A DNA stretch of 64,000 nucleotides, from assembly GCA_020796225.1 (NCBI GenBank), contig CM036754.1:69153940-69217939 (forward strand). Direction: 5' to 3'. Origin of the DNA: Arion vulgaris. Its lineage: Eukaryota; Mollusca; Gastropoda; Stylommatophora; Arionidae. Below, piece after piece: positions 21,376-32,639 of the stretch (within the stretch, counting starts at the first letter, position 1; each line of letters opens with the position of its first letter). The position numbers and the translations under genes are program-made. The notes beneath the pieces are model-generated. The model saw only the letters and a list, made by a program, of their open reading frames with translations, searched no databases and had not been told where the DNA came from.

Positions 21376-21582
21376 ATAAACCAAGTTAATCACTCGTTGT
21401 GATCTGTGTGGTTTTCGTTGAGAACGAGATTTAGCTCCGGACCCGTTAGGCTCCTATCTTATATAGAACATGAATATCTGAATTTCGGCTAAAGTGTAAG
21501 CACGTTATCCAACAGAGCACAAATTTGTACAGACGAATGTCACATTTTTCATAGAGAATAGCCACACTTCAAAGTACCATAT

Positions 21583-21842
21583 CGCCTGAGTGGTTACCGG
21601 GGCCCACATTTGGGGTGTAAAGAATAGAACCATTGTTACCTGCCACGCATGTCGTAAGAGGCGACTAAGGAGGTTTGGATGAAATCGGATGCACGTGTCC
21701 TAAACGTGTCGAAGTCTATGCGTTTAGAGGCCTACCAAACCAATGTGCAACGTATACACGTTCTTGACAAGATCAAACATATCACAAAGAGTAATTAAAA
21801 TTGGTCGCTAAGAACGAAAACAAAGAAGCAGAAGAAGAAGAA
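21583..21842 (+). mobile_element. SINE-A, full length
   Basis: From CGCCTGAGTGGTTACCGG to AAGCAGAAGAAGAAGAAAG with all internal family blocks intact. No clear TSD. Confidence 0.92.
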
Positions 21843-21899
21843 AGTTCCACATCTAAAGTTATACTGTAGCAAGATATCAGATCTGATTGATCAATGGAA

Positions 21900-22240
21900 G
21901 GCCATCACAGCTGACTCATGCCATTGACATGAGATACAAATTTGGATACAAATACAGACGGCCAGTCAATGGATAGAGCTGATATTTTGAACGCCCTCAT
22001 AAAGTGTGGTCGCAAAGAAGATTTTCATTTAAACCAATTCACGTCAATTACTAGATTGCAGGAGCTGGGTTTGAAGATTGGAGTAGCAAGAAAAGAACAA
22101 CATAACAAGTATATGAGTAGGCTCATCAATCAAAATCGAACAGGTACGGTCAGTCGCTGGACGCTGTTGGAGATATTGCAAAGGAGATCGGAGCACCTAT
22201 GGACATGTCCGGAGCGCAATGAAGATATTCCAAACTGAAA
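21900..22240 (+). pseudogene. LINE RNase H-adjacent C-terminal fragment
   Basis: One open stretch contains DRADILNALIKCGRKED, ITRLQELGLKIGVARK, NQNRTGTVSRWTLLEIL and EHLWTCPERNEDIP. From memory of the family this resembles the segment after the RNase H domain of mollusc LINEs (..NQTNIGTVSK.TLGKLL..). A related piece is at 45420-45700. No start or promoter is evident, and the assignment is moderate. Confidence 0.5.
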
Positions 22241-22424
22241 CTAAAACTGAAACAAATTTGGATGTCTGTCTGTCTATCTGTCAACTCAAGCTTCAAATTC
22301 TTGGGGAAACTCTTAAACAATATGTCCCATAAGTATCGTCTTTAAATGGGTTCTGTGACAAACATCCGCTTGACTAATTCTGTCAATACTGATAATATAG
22401 CCACATATGTCCAGTTTACCGAAT
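22241..22424. other. Spacer
   Basis: Nothing recognised. Confidence 0.4.
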
Positions 22425-22825
22425 ACTCTTCCCTCACAGGACAATACGTTTCCCTCACAGGACAATACGCTTTCCTCACAGGACAATACGCTTCCCTCAC
22501 AGGACAATACGTTTCCCTCACAGGACAATACGTTTCCCTCACATGACAACACGCTTTCCTCACAGGACAACACGCTTTCCTCACAGGACAACACACTTCC
22601 CTCACAGGACAACACGCTTCCCTCACATAACAACACGCTTTCTTCACAGAACAACACGCTTTCTTCACAGAACAACACACTTTCCTCACAGGACAACACG
22701 CTTCCCTCACATGACAATACGCTTCCCTCACATAACAACACGCTTTCTTCACAGAACAACACGCTTTCTTCACAGAACAACACGCTTTCTTCACAGAACA
22801 ACACGCTTTCCTCACAGGACAATAA
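22425..22825. repeat. 21-bp minisatellite
   Basis: About 19 units of CCCTCACAGGACAATACG[T/C]TT with AACACGC and TTCTTCACAGAA variants arranged in runs. The 21-bp period opens several frames on both strands; none is called a gene. Confidence 0.96.
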
Positions 22826-22834
22826 TACAGAGTT

Positions 22835-22960
22835 TAAAGACGAAGGTTGACTGCCTTGGATAGGATGTTCCCCATATAGCTCGGCCCGACTCCACTGAAA
22901 TGGCACGCCATCAGTCGAAAGTATTGCACGAACTTCATAGCTCCGACGTACCGACGGTCA
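22835..22960 (+). repeat. Family C fragment
   Basis: TAGCTCGGCCCGACTCCAC, GAAATGGCACGCCA, AAGTATTGCACGAACTTC and ATAGCTCCGA align with family C. Confidence 0.6.
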
Positions 22961-23429
22961 ATGCAAAATACGCGCCTAACACCCTATTCCCCAATATACT
23001 CTGAGACATGGAAAAGGTTTCCTTTACTTTAATACTTTAAAAAAAATATGTTAAATATTGCATAGAGCCATGCACCTTCAATAACCACACATCTACAATA
23101 AACTGTTGAATAAACCAAATTGAACTGATATGCTTAAAGACGTCACCATAGAGACACAGCCCACTATTAAAATATCAAATAGGTTATCATTATTTATCGG
23201 GTCTGTAATTTTAAGAGGGGAGTTAGAATATATGCGGACAACAGAGAACATAACACATAAGATGACATAGTACGAGATTATTGAGTTAGATAACTCTGGA
23301 CAGCCTCTATGTTTATAGCAAGTAAAAATGTCTAACTTTGTTAATTCTTTGTGTTTTGTTTTCATGATAATATAGAGCTGTTTGTTTGTTTTGAAGTTTG
23401 TTTGTTTGTACTTGTTGTCAGATGTTATT
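22961..23429. other. Unassigned AT-rich stretch
   Basis: Nothing recognised. Confidence 0.5.
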
Positions 23430-23635
23430 AGTGATGCGATTCATGAGTTATGTGATGTGATTCGTGAGTTATGTGATGTGATTCATGAGTTATGTGATGT
23501 GATTCATGAGTTATGTGATGTGATTCATGAGTTATGTGATGTGATTCATGAGTTATGTGATGTGATTTATGAGTTATGTGATGTGATTCATGAGTTATGT
23601 GATGTGATTTATGAGTTATGTGATGTGATCTGATT
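23430..23635. repeat. 21-bp minisatellite
   Basis: About 10 units of GATTCATGAGTTATGTGATGT with few changes (CGTGAG, TTATGAG). Unrelated in sequence to the other 21-bp array. Confidence 0.95.
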
Positions 23636-23794
23636 CACGAGTTGTAATCTAATTCGTGAATTTAAAGCTAATACTTGTCTTCAATAAACTATGAACAGAA
23701 AACAAATGGATTTATCTAGAAGGAATTCAAAATCAAAGAAAACTGTTTAATGCTACAAATAAGAACAAGAAACAGGAAACATATGATGGACATA

Positions 23795-24015
23795 TAAACT
23801 TAACCGAAGGGTGTGAGAAAAGTCATCCCAGCAAAGAGAAGAAGAAGATCACAGAGAAAATAGATTCTTGGTTTAACTAAAGATTTGAGAATGATAACTG
23901 CAGAAGTGTGTCATCTGACCCATGAAAGCGAAACATTTCGAGAGTGGGAGCGAGGGAGTCGCGCAAGAGCGTTGTCATGAGAGTGGCGTTCTGCGAAGGA
24001 CATGCTATGTAATAT
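23795..24015 (+). pseudogene. LINE C-terminal fragment
   Basis: Shifted pieces equivalent to GVRKVIPAKRRRRSQRK-like, then WFN-DLRMITAEVCHLTHES and the FCEGHAM end. Same subfamily as 3588-3830. Confidence 0.6.
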
Positions 24016-24159
24016 ACCCATATTCACAGACGCAGTGAATAATTGCAGTGGCAGGGAATGACCACAATTTATGAAGCTCACAAACAGTCCGTTCTATGTG
24101 TCTCTTATTATCCTGACGCTCTGAGGCACAACAGTATTAGAGAATACAAATCAGAAACA

Positions 24160-24240
24160 CAGATACACACTCTCTCACACACACGTAAACACACACTCGT
24201 TCACTCACACACCACACACCCACACCGACACACACACATT
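24160..24240. repeat. CA-rich simple repeat
   Basis: Imperfect (CA)n with CTCTCT and CACTCG interruptions. Confidence 0.9.
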
Positions 24241-24314
24241 GAAACAAATATTTGTCAACCTATCTTTTCAGGCCATAATTGAAATATTTATACAGAAAGC
24301 TGTTCTCAACCATT

Positions 24315-24469
24315 TTTTTTCAGATCCAGAAGCACTTGAGCTGAAAGCTCTTCGGCTTGGTGCCATGGACATCGTAACATCTTCGGTTCGGTGCCACGAA
24401 CACCGTGGATCTGGTGAACCTGTGGCTTTTCTGCCAGCCCGCGGAATTGAACCCGCACTCACAGGAGCT
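24315..24469 (-). mobile_element. SINE-D, 5'-truncated, 14-bp TSD
   Basis: Perfect TSD TGTTCTCAACCATT at 24301-24314 and 24470-24483. The poly(A) tail appears as TTTTTT, then CAGATCCAGAAGCACTTGAG, GAAAGCTCTTCGGCTTGG and CAGCCCGCGGAATTGAACCC. The tRNA-like 5' head is missing, so reverse transcription stopped early. Confidence 0.93.
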
Positions 24470-24589
24470 TGTTCTCAACCATTAAAAACTGTCATTACAG
24501 TGTTTTATTCCTAGTTTGGAGAGTACGCTTTGAATTATATAGGGTAGATGTTTTAATGCCACTTGCCGGAAGCTGTCGCCACGCATATG

Positions 24590-24735
24590 CAGGTCATCGG
24601 TTTTATTTTTTCCCCGACAGAAAAAAACAACTTTTTCACTTTACCGAGGAGTTGAACACGGGAAGTTTCAGTCAGGACACACTTGAAACATACGTTTTAA
24701 CCATTCAACCACCCGCTCTACGTGCTCAGCCTAAA
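24590..24735 (-). mobile_element. tRNA-like SINE fragment
   Basis: The minus strand reads GTGGTTGAATGGTTAAAACG (A-box like) and GTGTTCAACTCCTCGG (B-box like). Folding is too poor for a working tRNA. Only one copy here, so the family status is inferred. Confidence 0.4.
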
Positions 24736-24739
24736 GCTA

Positions 24740-25060
24740 TCAATATTTCTAAATGGTTTTCGTAGATGGCCGTGCTTAATCATATCTGGCAATAGCTCTA
24801 TATAGTTTCACAGAAAACTGTGATCAAACTAGTGTTATCAATATCTTACCTAGATTTTATCTTAGAATAATATTGCTGGCAACCCTACAAGCTGATCTCC
24901 TCCTTAAATGTTTCACAGTCTAGAGCGAACCCGAACAAAAAAGGTGCATGACGAAACCGTATATGCTGGAATGTCGTAGGTATGTGCAGTGTAGTTTGCT
25001 ATAAACAAAGCAAAGCATATTTGGTCTCAAATAAAAACAAATTATCTAACAGAGTGACTT
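24740..25060. other. Unassigned stretch
   Basis: Nothing recognised. Confidence 0.5.
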
Positions 25061-25064
25061 GAAA

Positions 25065-25690
25065 GTGGCAATACTAGAAGGAACAAAGAGTGGCTTACAA
25101 GTGGTTATTCTAGAGTGAACAAAGAGTGGCTTATATGTGGTTATTCTAGAGTGAACAATGATCGTCTTATAAGTGGTTATTCTAGATGGAACAAAGAGTG
25201 GCTTATAAGTGGTTATTCTAGAGGGAACAAAGAGTGGCCTATAAGTGGTTATTCTAGAGGGAACAAAGAGTGGCCTATAAGTGGTTATTCTAGAGGTAAC
25301 AAACAGTGGCTTACAAGTGGTTATTCTATAGGGAACAAAGAGTGGCCTATAAGTGGTTATTCTAGAGCGAACAAAGAGCGGATTATAGGTGGCTATACTA
25401 AACAAAGAAACAGTGGTTTTATAAGTGACTATACTAGAGCAAACAGGAGTGGTTATAGTACTATACTAAGAGGCGAAACAAGGAGTTGATTAAAGTGGTA
25501 TACTAGAAAACAAGGGTTATTATATGTGCTAACTAATACTTAAAGAAGAAACAAGGAGTGGATTATATGTGGCTATACTAGAGAAAACATAGAGTGGCTT
25601 TATAAGTGACTATACTAAAGGAAACAAGGAGTGGATTATATGTGCAACTGCTATACTACAGTCTATACAAAAAAAGAAGTGATTATCTAT
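25065..25690. repeat. 36-bp minisatellite with degraded right half
   Basis: About 11 clear units of AAGTGGTTATTCTAGAG plus GGAACAAAGAGTGGC[C/T]TAT up to about 25490, then looser units (ACTATACTAGAG, ACAAGGAGTGGATTATATG) to 25690. Unrelated to the 18-20 kb satellite. Confidence 0.93.
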
Positions 25691-25784
25691 ATAGCACAAG
25701 TGCTTAAATGTTAAATAGATACAATGTATTTTTGCACTTCTATACTATTTTACCAGCTGTTATTATCTCATTGCGTACAATTTA

Positions 25785-26090
25785 TTGCCGTCACAATCTC
25801 ATATTGCCGTCACAATCTCATATTGCCGTCACAATCTTGCCGTCACAACTCATTCCTCACAAACCTATTGCCGTCACAATCTCATATTGCCGTCACAATC
25901 TCTATTGCCGTCACAATCTCATATTGCCGTCACAATCTCTATTGCCGTCACAATCTCATATTGCCGTCACAATCTCATATTGCCGTCACAATCTCATATT
26001 GCCGTCACAATCTCATATTGCCGTCACAATCTCATATTGCCGTCACAATCTCGTATTGCCGTCACAATCTCATATTGCCGTCACAATTAC
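25785..26090. repeat. 19-bp minisatellite
   Basis: About 15 units of ATTGCCGTCACAATCTCAT with 17-18-bp variants. Because 19 is not a multiple of three, all three forward frames stay open with the same three peptide repeats. Confidence 0.96.
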
Positions 26091-26099
26091 TACATCATA

Positions 26100-26559
26100 A
26101 CGTGCTTTGTTTAGCTTTATGACCAAATAACATTTCAATCTGTCCTTGACCTAAGTTTCAAGCTCGCACTCTGACACAATAAAACTCTGTCCTGTATAAG
26201 ACAGGAAAATTACAACTGTGGTTGCGTGGTCTGGTTTTCAATTTGTCACATTTTGTTTTTACGTCATCCGCCCTTGACAAATCATATTGACATTTTTGTT
26301 TCTGTTATACCAGACAATGGTAATTATATGAGGTAAAGGTCACTGTCTCAGTTCTGTTCATAGTTTGTAGACCTGTTCATTTCCTGGTCTGTTTGAATGG
26401 CATAGAATCAACTCTAGTACAACCGTTTGAAGCAGATACTAATATAATTTGTAAAGTCCTGCTCTTTAAATCTGTGAATTCAGTTTGCATTTTGGGGGTT
26501 TTGTATTGTCTGAATTCTACATTTCTTCTTTTATGCCCTGCGTTTTGCCGTTAAGTGTC
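26100..26559. other. Unassigned stretch
   Basis: Nothing recognised. A short TTGCGTGGTCTGGTTTTC near 26222 recalls a block of MITE family F but is too short to assign. Confidence 0.45.
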
Positions 26560-26935
26560 GCAGGTTTAACTGGCGGTAGGTTTCAGAGATAGTGCACGCT
26601 TTATCGCTTGATATGCTATGAAATAATTGTAGAGTTTTAAGATGTCTGCGACTACATCAATCCATCTTTTTCGTGGTCTACCCCTTCCTCTTAGATGCAG
26701 TACATCATTAAATAGTTTATCCTGAGCAGAACTTTGCCACCCCAACAGTTCTTCCGAATTTTCTCTCTCATAGGCCAGATATCCCGCTGCTGTAGCCGTC
26801 ATGTTCAAACCATCAGATACATCCTGAATCCATTTTCTCCATGGTCTTCCTCTTCTTCTCTGTGCCGGTATGCCTCCTCCATGATGGTCTTCTCCAGCCC
26901 TTCGTTTCTTTTTATATGTCCAAATTACCTCAATT
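26560..26935 (-). pseudogene. LINE C-terminal fragments, two overlapping pieces
   Basis: Minus strand carries AAGYLAYERENSEELLGWQS with SAQDKLFNDV and, separately, GRGRPRKRWIDVVADIL. Plus-strand landmarks CCATCATGGAG- and CCTTCGTTTC-type sequence match the copies at 3588 and 38600. Two subfamily ends may be joined here. All frames are broken. Confidence 0.65.
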
Positions 26936-27540
26936 TTCTCTTTCTTTTTTTTTTTTTTGCATCATCAGCCAGTTTTCTTTGATTTGGCTGCAGTTACTGA
27001 CTGACATTTTAAAATATATTTATCTGTGTTCTCTTCGTTTATTAAGATTTCTGCTAGAATTTTGAAGTCATTTGTTACTGAAAATATTTCTTGTTATAAG
27101 TGAAAACTTTTAAAGTATGCTGCTTAGATTTAAGGAGATCAACTTTTTATTTGTGGCAACTGTTCTTATCTTTGTTTTTGTTGATTCTACAAAGATGCTT
27201 CGTTTCAGGTAGGTCTCTTTCAAAACAATGTAAAATGTGATACACCCTTTCAGTTTTGTGTATTTGTTGTCGTGTCAATATCAGGCTATCTCTTATATCA
27301 CGTATCGGTTTAGAATTACGTTGTGGATAAGACGTATCTGTTTAGAAATTTCGTTGTGGATAAAAGACGTATCGGTTTAGAATTACGTTGATGGATAAAA
27401 GAAGATTCCATCTTTCCATCGCATGTCGTCAACTTTTCCTGTCTTTTGAAATGCTTAAATATATTTTAAAATTATTCTTTGTCGAGATTTTAATGTTTCA
27501 TTTCGACTTTTATCTCTCTGTTTTCATCTTGACCTCCATC
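26936..27540. other. Unassigned AT-rich stretch
   Basis: No gene. A short repeat GACGTATCGGTTTAGAA- occurs three times (about 27298-27390, spacing near 40-45 bp), possibly a tiny degenerate array. Confidence 0.45.
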
Positions 27541-27600
27541 AGTTACTTCGGTAGTCCATAAATTACTTCGGTAGTCCATCAATTACTTCAGTAGTGAGTG
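27541..27600. repeat. About 21-bp repeat, 3 copies
   Basis: ATTACTTCGGTAGTCCATC recurs three times with small changes. Confidence 0.75.
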
Positions 27601-27689
27601 CTGTCAACAGATTTAATAATTTTTCTATTTCTTTAATTAGATATAAATATATTTGGTGGAGATTATGACGTTTCAGCATTTGTTTAGCG

Positions 27690-27965
27690 ACCTCATGTTG
27701 GATACAAGACACCAAACTGTTGCTTAGCGACATCATGTTGGGTAGAACACTGATTGCTGTTAGCACATATTTGGAGAACACTGTTGTTATTAGCGACATC
27801 ATGTTGGGTAGAGACACTGAATTGCTGTTTAGCGACATTATGTTGGGTAGAGACACCGAATTGTTTATTAGCGACATCATGTTGGGTAGAGACACTGAAT
27901 TGCTGTTTAGCGACATTATGTTGGTAGAGACACGTTGTTTATTAGCAACATCATGTTGGGTAGAG
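27690..27965. repeat. 39-bp minisatellite, left half
   Basis: About 7 units of TTGCTGTTTAGCGACAT[C/T] plus ATGTTGGGTAGAGACACTGAA, several with deletions. The array is interrupted at 27966 by a MITE and resumes at 28316. Confidence 0.92.
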
Positions 27966-28315
27966 CAGAGCCAACTATAAACTTATGGGCCTTCGGAGGT
28001 AAGATGAGAAATCAGACTACAACTACACCAAGTGACCTCGCATTTCAGTATTGGTGTATATAGACGAATTCATTTTAAAATCAACACAAAATGCTAAATC
28101 GAAGTTATATTATGCAACAAGTTAAGTTTAGCAATAAGCAATATCAATATTATAAATATTTTTCACCAATAAATAACCATAGACTCACAGAATTGAGTAC
28201 AATTGCAAAAAAGCGTGCAGTGTTCTATCAAACATCCCGAAATTTCCAGCCCCTTTTCTGATCTAGGTCAGGAATCCCGGTCAGTTGTCTGGCCTAGTTA
28301 TCTAGAGTTGGCTGT
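27966..28315 (-). mobile_element. hAT-like MITE family F, copy 2, perfect 8-bp TSD
   Basis: 350 bp with termini CAGAGCCAACTATA and, reversed, ACAGCCAACTCTAGA. The TSD GGGTAGAG occurs at 27958-27965 and 28316-28323. The TSD sequence belongs to the host 39-bp unit, so the insertion point alone would be ambiguous. The copy at 62782-63140 gives the same element ends with a different 8-bp TSD, which settles it. Non-coding. Confidence 0.93.
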
Positions 28316-28450
28316 GGGTAGAGACACCGAACTGCTGCTTGAAGAAATCATGTTGGGTAGAGACACTGAACTGCTGCTTAGCGACATCATGTTGGATAGA
28401 GACACCAAACTGCTGCTTAGCGACATCATGTTGAAGGAAGACACTGACAT
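28316..28450. repeat. 39-bp minisatellite, right half
   Basis: About 3.5 units (CTGCTGCTT[A/G]-variant) continuing the array left of the MITE. The right-hand units share GAACTGCTGCTTAGCGAC, whereas the left units have GAATTGCTGTTTAGCGAC. Confidence 0.92.
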
Positions 28451-29425
28451 TGATGTCGAATCTAAAAAGCGATTTATGGAGTTTAAATTCCCACTTTGTA
28501 CCAGCAGAACTGGATGCATATGGAGAAGAATGAGGACTGTATTTAACCAGCGCGTTTTGAGAACAATTAGCATGGATACAACACATGCTAGTGGCGACTG
28601 AGCACCTATAGGTCTGTCTGGAATGCTATGTTATATATTCAGTAATCAATAACTCAATCAAAAATAAATGAACACATTAGGAATGTACACGGTACGGCCG
28701 ACATTGCTGACGTGTCGTGTTAGTAAATTTGAAGTTTATTATTCACTGATTGGAATCACATCTTCCATATATCACCAAGTGTTGGATTAACGCAACAATT
28801 ATATGTGCATATATTTATATACACACACACTAAATATTACAAGATTAATAAAAGAGCACACATCATGACCACCCCTTGACTTATGTATTCTAATGTTCAT
28901 GTTATCGATATAGCTAATTGAGGAGACTTTAGTGAAACAATTTACCAAAGACGAGATAAGAAACAACGAAGTTAAACAGATTTCAATCAAGTGTCATGTC
29001 TGCCGGCGCAGGCGATCATGTATTTACACAACACTCTCTCACCTTGGTGTAGTTAATTACTTCTGACGTCGATCTCTTGCTGAACCACAACGTCAGACCA
29101 TTCATTATCGTATCTCTATGCCTTCCAAAAATGCAATTTTTCGACAAAAACAAACATTGAAAACCACAGTGTATTCGTCTGCTTAAAGATATTGTCTTTT
29201 CTTTTCCCATATATGTTTGTTTATTTGTTTGTTTGCGATCATTCTTATCAACTAAATCAACCACTCTTTGTAATTTGTGGATCTTGCCCCTCAGAACGTG
29301 AGTACCTTGCATCCCCGCTATGTCCCTATAGCTTGTATGACAGGACAGACACATCCAAATGTCGGCTAATCCCATATATATAAATGTATAGATCATATCA
29401 CTATTTTGTTTTAGAAACGTTTTCT
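28451..29425. other. Unassigned stretch
   Basis: No gene or family repeat recognised in about 1 kb. Confidence 0.5.
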
Positions 29426-29429
29426 CTAT

Positions 29430-29826
29430 CTCTCTCCCGCGATCACCTAGAAGACGGATGTACCAGATCTCTCCATAAATTCATTCATGTGGAAATCTGA
29501 TCCATACAACTTTAACATGAGTGGGTTTCGTCACATCTTCAGCGCCATTTGGAGCTCTGGTGCTTATCCTTCGGCGATGTGTCCGCATTTAGCCAGCATT
29601 TACTGGGTTCGCTCTCCGTAAGCCTTTGGCTGTCCCCAGCCGCCCTGCAAGGCAGCAGGTTCCACATTGGTTTGATAGGACCTAAACGCATAGACTTCTA
29701 CACGTTTAGGACATGTGCATCCGATTTCAGCCAAACCTCCTTAGCACCTCTTTCGACATGTGTGGCAGGTAACAGTGGTACTATTCTTTACACCTCAAAT
29801 TTGGTCCCCGTAACCACTCGGGCGTT
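29430..29826 (-). mobile_element. Composite SINE-A-headed element, copy 2
   Basis: Reversed SINE-A head at the right (GTAACCACTCGGGCG; CATCCGATTTCAGCCAAAC) joined leftwards to the body also seen at 13980-14340 (GGAGCTCTGGTGCTTATCC, GGTTCGCTCTCCGTAAG, GGAAATCTGATCCAT). Confidence 0.7.
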
Positions 29827-30154
29827 TTAAAGTATTGTTTCTGTTTCCATATTTTAGTTTTTAGTTACATAATTTTCTTCTAACTAATGTCATTTAAACC
29901 ACTAACCGTATCATTGCTTTTGTGATGTGCTCCATTTAGTATCATGTTTTGCATTCTCTTTACTGAAAATATCATTTGTTGTGATGACAAAGTTTTGTAG
30001 AAACAATAGCTGTAGCCTGCTTTTGTTCTTTGTAACACTGCTTTACTTTGAGCTTCCCATTTTACTTTTACACACGCTCTGGGAAGTTTCTCTTCATTGA
30101 TTTCAATCTTCTTGTTCTGCTATGTAAAATTCTCACATTGTAATTTACCTAGAG
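29827..30154. other. Possible LINE interior, unassigned
   Basis: The minus strand has a Lys/Gln-rich frame (KQCYKEQKQA-like) that could be a pre-RT segment, but I cannot support it. Otherwise nothing. Confidence 0.3.
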
Positions 30155-30560
30155 AAGAAATGGACGCTGACACCAAATGATAGAAGAAAACTAGTCACGA
30201 AAGAAATGAAATGTCTACACAGAATGCTGGTAGTAACAAGAAGAGACCGGTTTAGAGATGAAGACATCAGGAAAAAGTGGTATAACATCAGTACAGAACT
30301 TCATCAAGAAACAACAAATTGAATGGTCCGACCACATAAGCATATTACAAAAAGACAGTCACCTTAAATAGCAATATTTCTCCGATACAATGGATACAAA
30401 GCAAAAGGTCAGCCTCGCAAAAGATGGACCTCATAGATAACAGAGGCGACGAAAGACACTATTTACGAAGCGTACATACAAGTCCGTTCTAGAAATCTCA
30501 TCTTATCCTGACACTGGGAGGCAAAAACAGAATTGAAGAAATAAAAGAAAGAAAAGTGGA
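30155..30560 (+). pseudogene. LINE C-terminal fragment
   Basis: Same subfamily as 8285-10085: KWTLTPNDRRKLVTKEMKC, HRMLVVTRRDRFRDEDIR, FIKKQQIEWSDHI and LRYNGYKAKGQPRKRW, then LFITEATKDTIYEAY-like and a GAAATAAAAGAAAG tail. Frame breaks show it is dead. The first Lys and the Trp-to-Phe-type changes mark divergence from the large copy. Confidence 0.82.
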
Positions 30561-30889
30561 AGAAATTCTGGTGCAAACAGAAAGCACTTCCTTGTGTATA
30601 CCTGACGTCAAATTGTTTTCAGCTAAACTTGAACTCTTATTGTCTATTACTACGTAAGCACGGTTGAAGGCTACATCGTCAGGTGAATGTTTATTGAAAG
30701 CTATTAGAATCCCTGTTCTTGTAATGTACTCTTCATTATTTTTAGAGTATTCCCCAACACGCGCATTGTGAGTCTTTGACGAGATCTTGGAATTGAATAA
30801 ATCCAGTCTATTACCTTGACACGTCTAACTTTAAGTGTTTTAACCGGACCCCCAAAAAAAATATTGTAAAAATCACAAGAACGATAAAG
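30561..30889. other. Unassigned stretch
   Basis: Nothing recognised. Confidence 0.45.
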
Positions 30890-31190
30890 TTAAAAAATTG
30901 GTGGGAATATGCAGAAGAGAAGGACGGATTACAAGAACATACAGGTTGAATATGGATATATCTATGACTAATACTTACCAATCCCTCATATGGACACCAG
31001 AGGGAAAAAGAAAACGAGGAAGACCAAGAGACTCTGCTTAGAACCATCATCAGAGAAGGCTCAACGATGGGCCTAGTAAACATTAAAGACCTAAAACAGA
31101 TAGCAACGAACCGCGAGACATGGAGAGCTATGACCTCTGCCTATGCGCCGCCCACAGGCCCAAGAGGAAAGACTAACTAACTAACTAACT
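30890..31190 (+). pseudogene. LINE C-terminal fragment with (TAAC)n tail
   Basis: Reads WTPEGKRKRGRPRDS, then RTIIREGSTMGL, IKDLKQIATNRETWRAM and TSAYAPPTGPRGKTN, stopping in ACTAACTAACTAACTA. The tail differs from the GAT, GAAA and GAA tails of the other LINE fragments, so this is a separate LINE lineage. One frame break lies between the two halves. Confidence 0.8.
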
Positions 31191-31269
31191 ATGACTAATA
31201 GTGTACAAACAAGGACAGTAGCAAAATCAACGTATCAAAAATGTCTTAATCAGATTTTAAAAAAGTTAA

Positions 31270-31385
31270 TTGCATATCCTTTACAGAACTTTGCGAATCA
31301 ACCACAGCTTTTAACGCTATTTGTGATTTTTCGAGGCATTATTACGTTCAGTAGTGTGCTATTGCTTTCTGAACGGGTAGTGCCA
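31270..31385 (+). repeat. Family J repeat, copy 1
   Basis: GCATATCCTTTACAGAA and TTACGTTCAGTAGTGT-GCTATTGCTTTCTGAACGG-type sequence match 48493-48600. Confidence 0.6.
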
Positions 31386-31500
31386 TCGTACTTTTGTAAA
31401 AATCCACGCGAAGCAATTTGCAACCAAAAGGTCCGCAGTGAGATTGAAACTCAGAACGTCGGAGTTAATAGACCGAGTCCCTATCCCTTAAGCCACAGAC
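31386..31500 (-). mobile_element. tRNA-derived SINE (family K), reverse copy
   Basis: The minus strand starts GTCTGTGGCTTAAGGGATAG (A-box like), has GAGTTTCAATCTCACTG (B-box like) and ends GCGTGGATTTTTACAAAAG, the tail shared with 2366-2510. Confidence 0.5.
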
Positions 31501-31502
31501 GT

Positions 31503-31735
31503 CATATTTCGGACGCATCAAACGACATGAATACATACATAAGATAACTTTGGAGGGAATGGTGCCTGGAAGAAGAAGAATTAGAAGACGATGGGTGCAA
31601 GATGTCACTGACGATCTGAGAATGACTCCTGCTGACGCTAGTCAACATGCAGAGAATAGAGAGTTTTCAGGACTGCTGTCATGGGAGCCAAGTTCCGGAA
31701 GGGAAAAGCTACTTGATGATGATATGAGAAAAAAC
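31503..31735 (+). pseudogene. LINE C-terminal fragment
   Basis: YFGRIKRHEYIHKITLEGM, VPGRRRIRRRWVQDVTDDL, RMTPADASQHAENREF and GLLSWEPSSGREKLLDDD, with a GATGATAT end. One of the best preserved C-termini, matching 10350 and 35385. Confidence 0.85.
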
Positions 31736-31739
31736 AAAT

Positions 31740-32639
31740 ACTTGCGTTAAAGAAAAAAAGCACATTTTTGTAAGTAATGCAAAACATCATATAAGGTAAG
31801 TTCTTGTCAATGATAATAAGAAAGAGATTGCTTTGATTTTATCTAGAGCTAATTTTTTGTTATCTGCAGTTGTGTCATGGAAAAGAAATAAGCAAACATT
31901 TGGTCAGACAGAAGTAAATTAAGAATAGCAAAAGACAGTTGAGTTGTTCGATTACAATGCACTGCATAAAGTTAGTGCACAGATGAAGATAATTCTAGAA
32001 GGTCAAGAAGATAGAGTAACCCTTTTTAGACCGGGAGGAAAAAAACAAAAACAGAATTCATAACAATGGACACAAAAGAAAATCCAACAAATATCCAGAT
32101 TGAAAACTAAATCTTAAAACAAGCGTATAATTTCAAGTACGAGGGAAGCATAATGTGGTCAGCTGAGAAATAAAATGTTGGAATTCAAAACAAGTAATAA
32201 AGCAAATGAACTTATTGTTGAGATGGTATCGATACTGAACAACAAATACGTGCCAATAAACATAAAAAGAGTACTAAACTAGACAACGTTTCTCTAAACT
32301 GTGTACTATCAATGGCAGACAAGGGCGATGCTCGCAAAATACAAATAACAAATGAGATTACAAAGACAGAAAATAGTATCTTGAGGATAATGTTTAATAT
32401 TTCAAAAAGTGAGAAAATTGATCGAAGAAATAGATCGAAGCACACATGGTTGTTCGTGGAAGTGCAAAGATGATGGTAAATTCATTCATTCACTCAATTT
32501 ATCTGATCAAAGTTACATCAGACAAGGGAAAAAGCAGAAGAGTATTTGTCATGATATATAAGCTGTGTGTAAGCTGGTAATTCCTTGCGTTACTTAATGC
32601 CAAGAAATTACACTTGCTACTGGATCACTACAGTGTTCC
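31740..32639. other. Unassigned AT-rich stretch
   Basis: About 0.9 kb without recognisable features. Confidence 0.5.
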
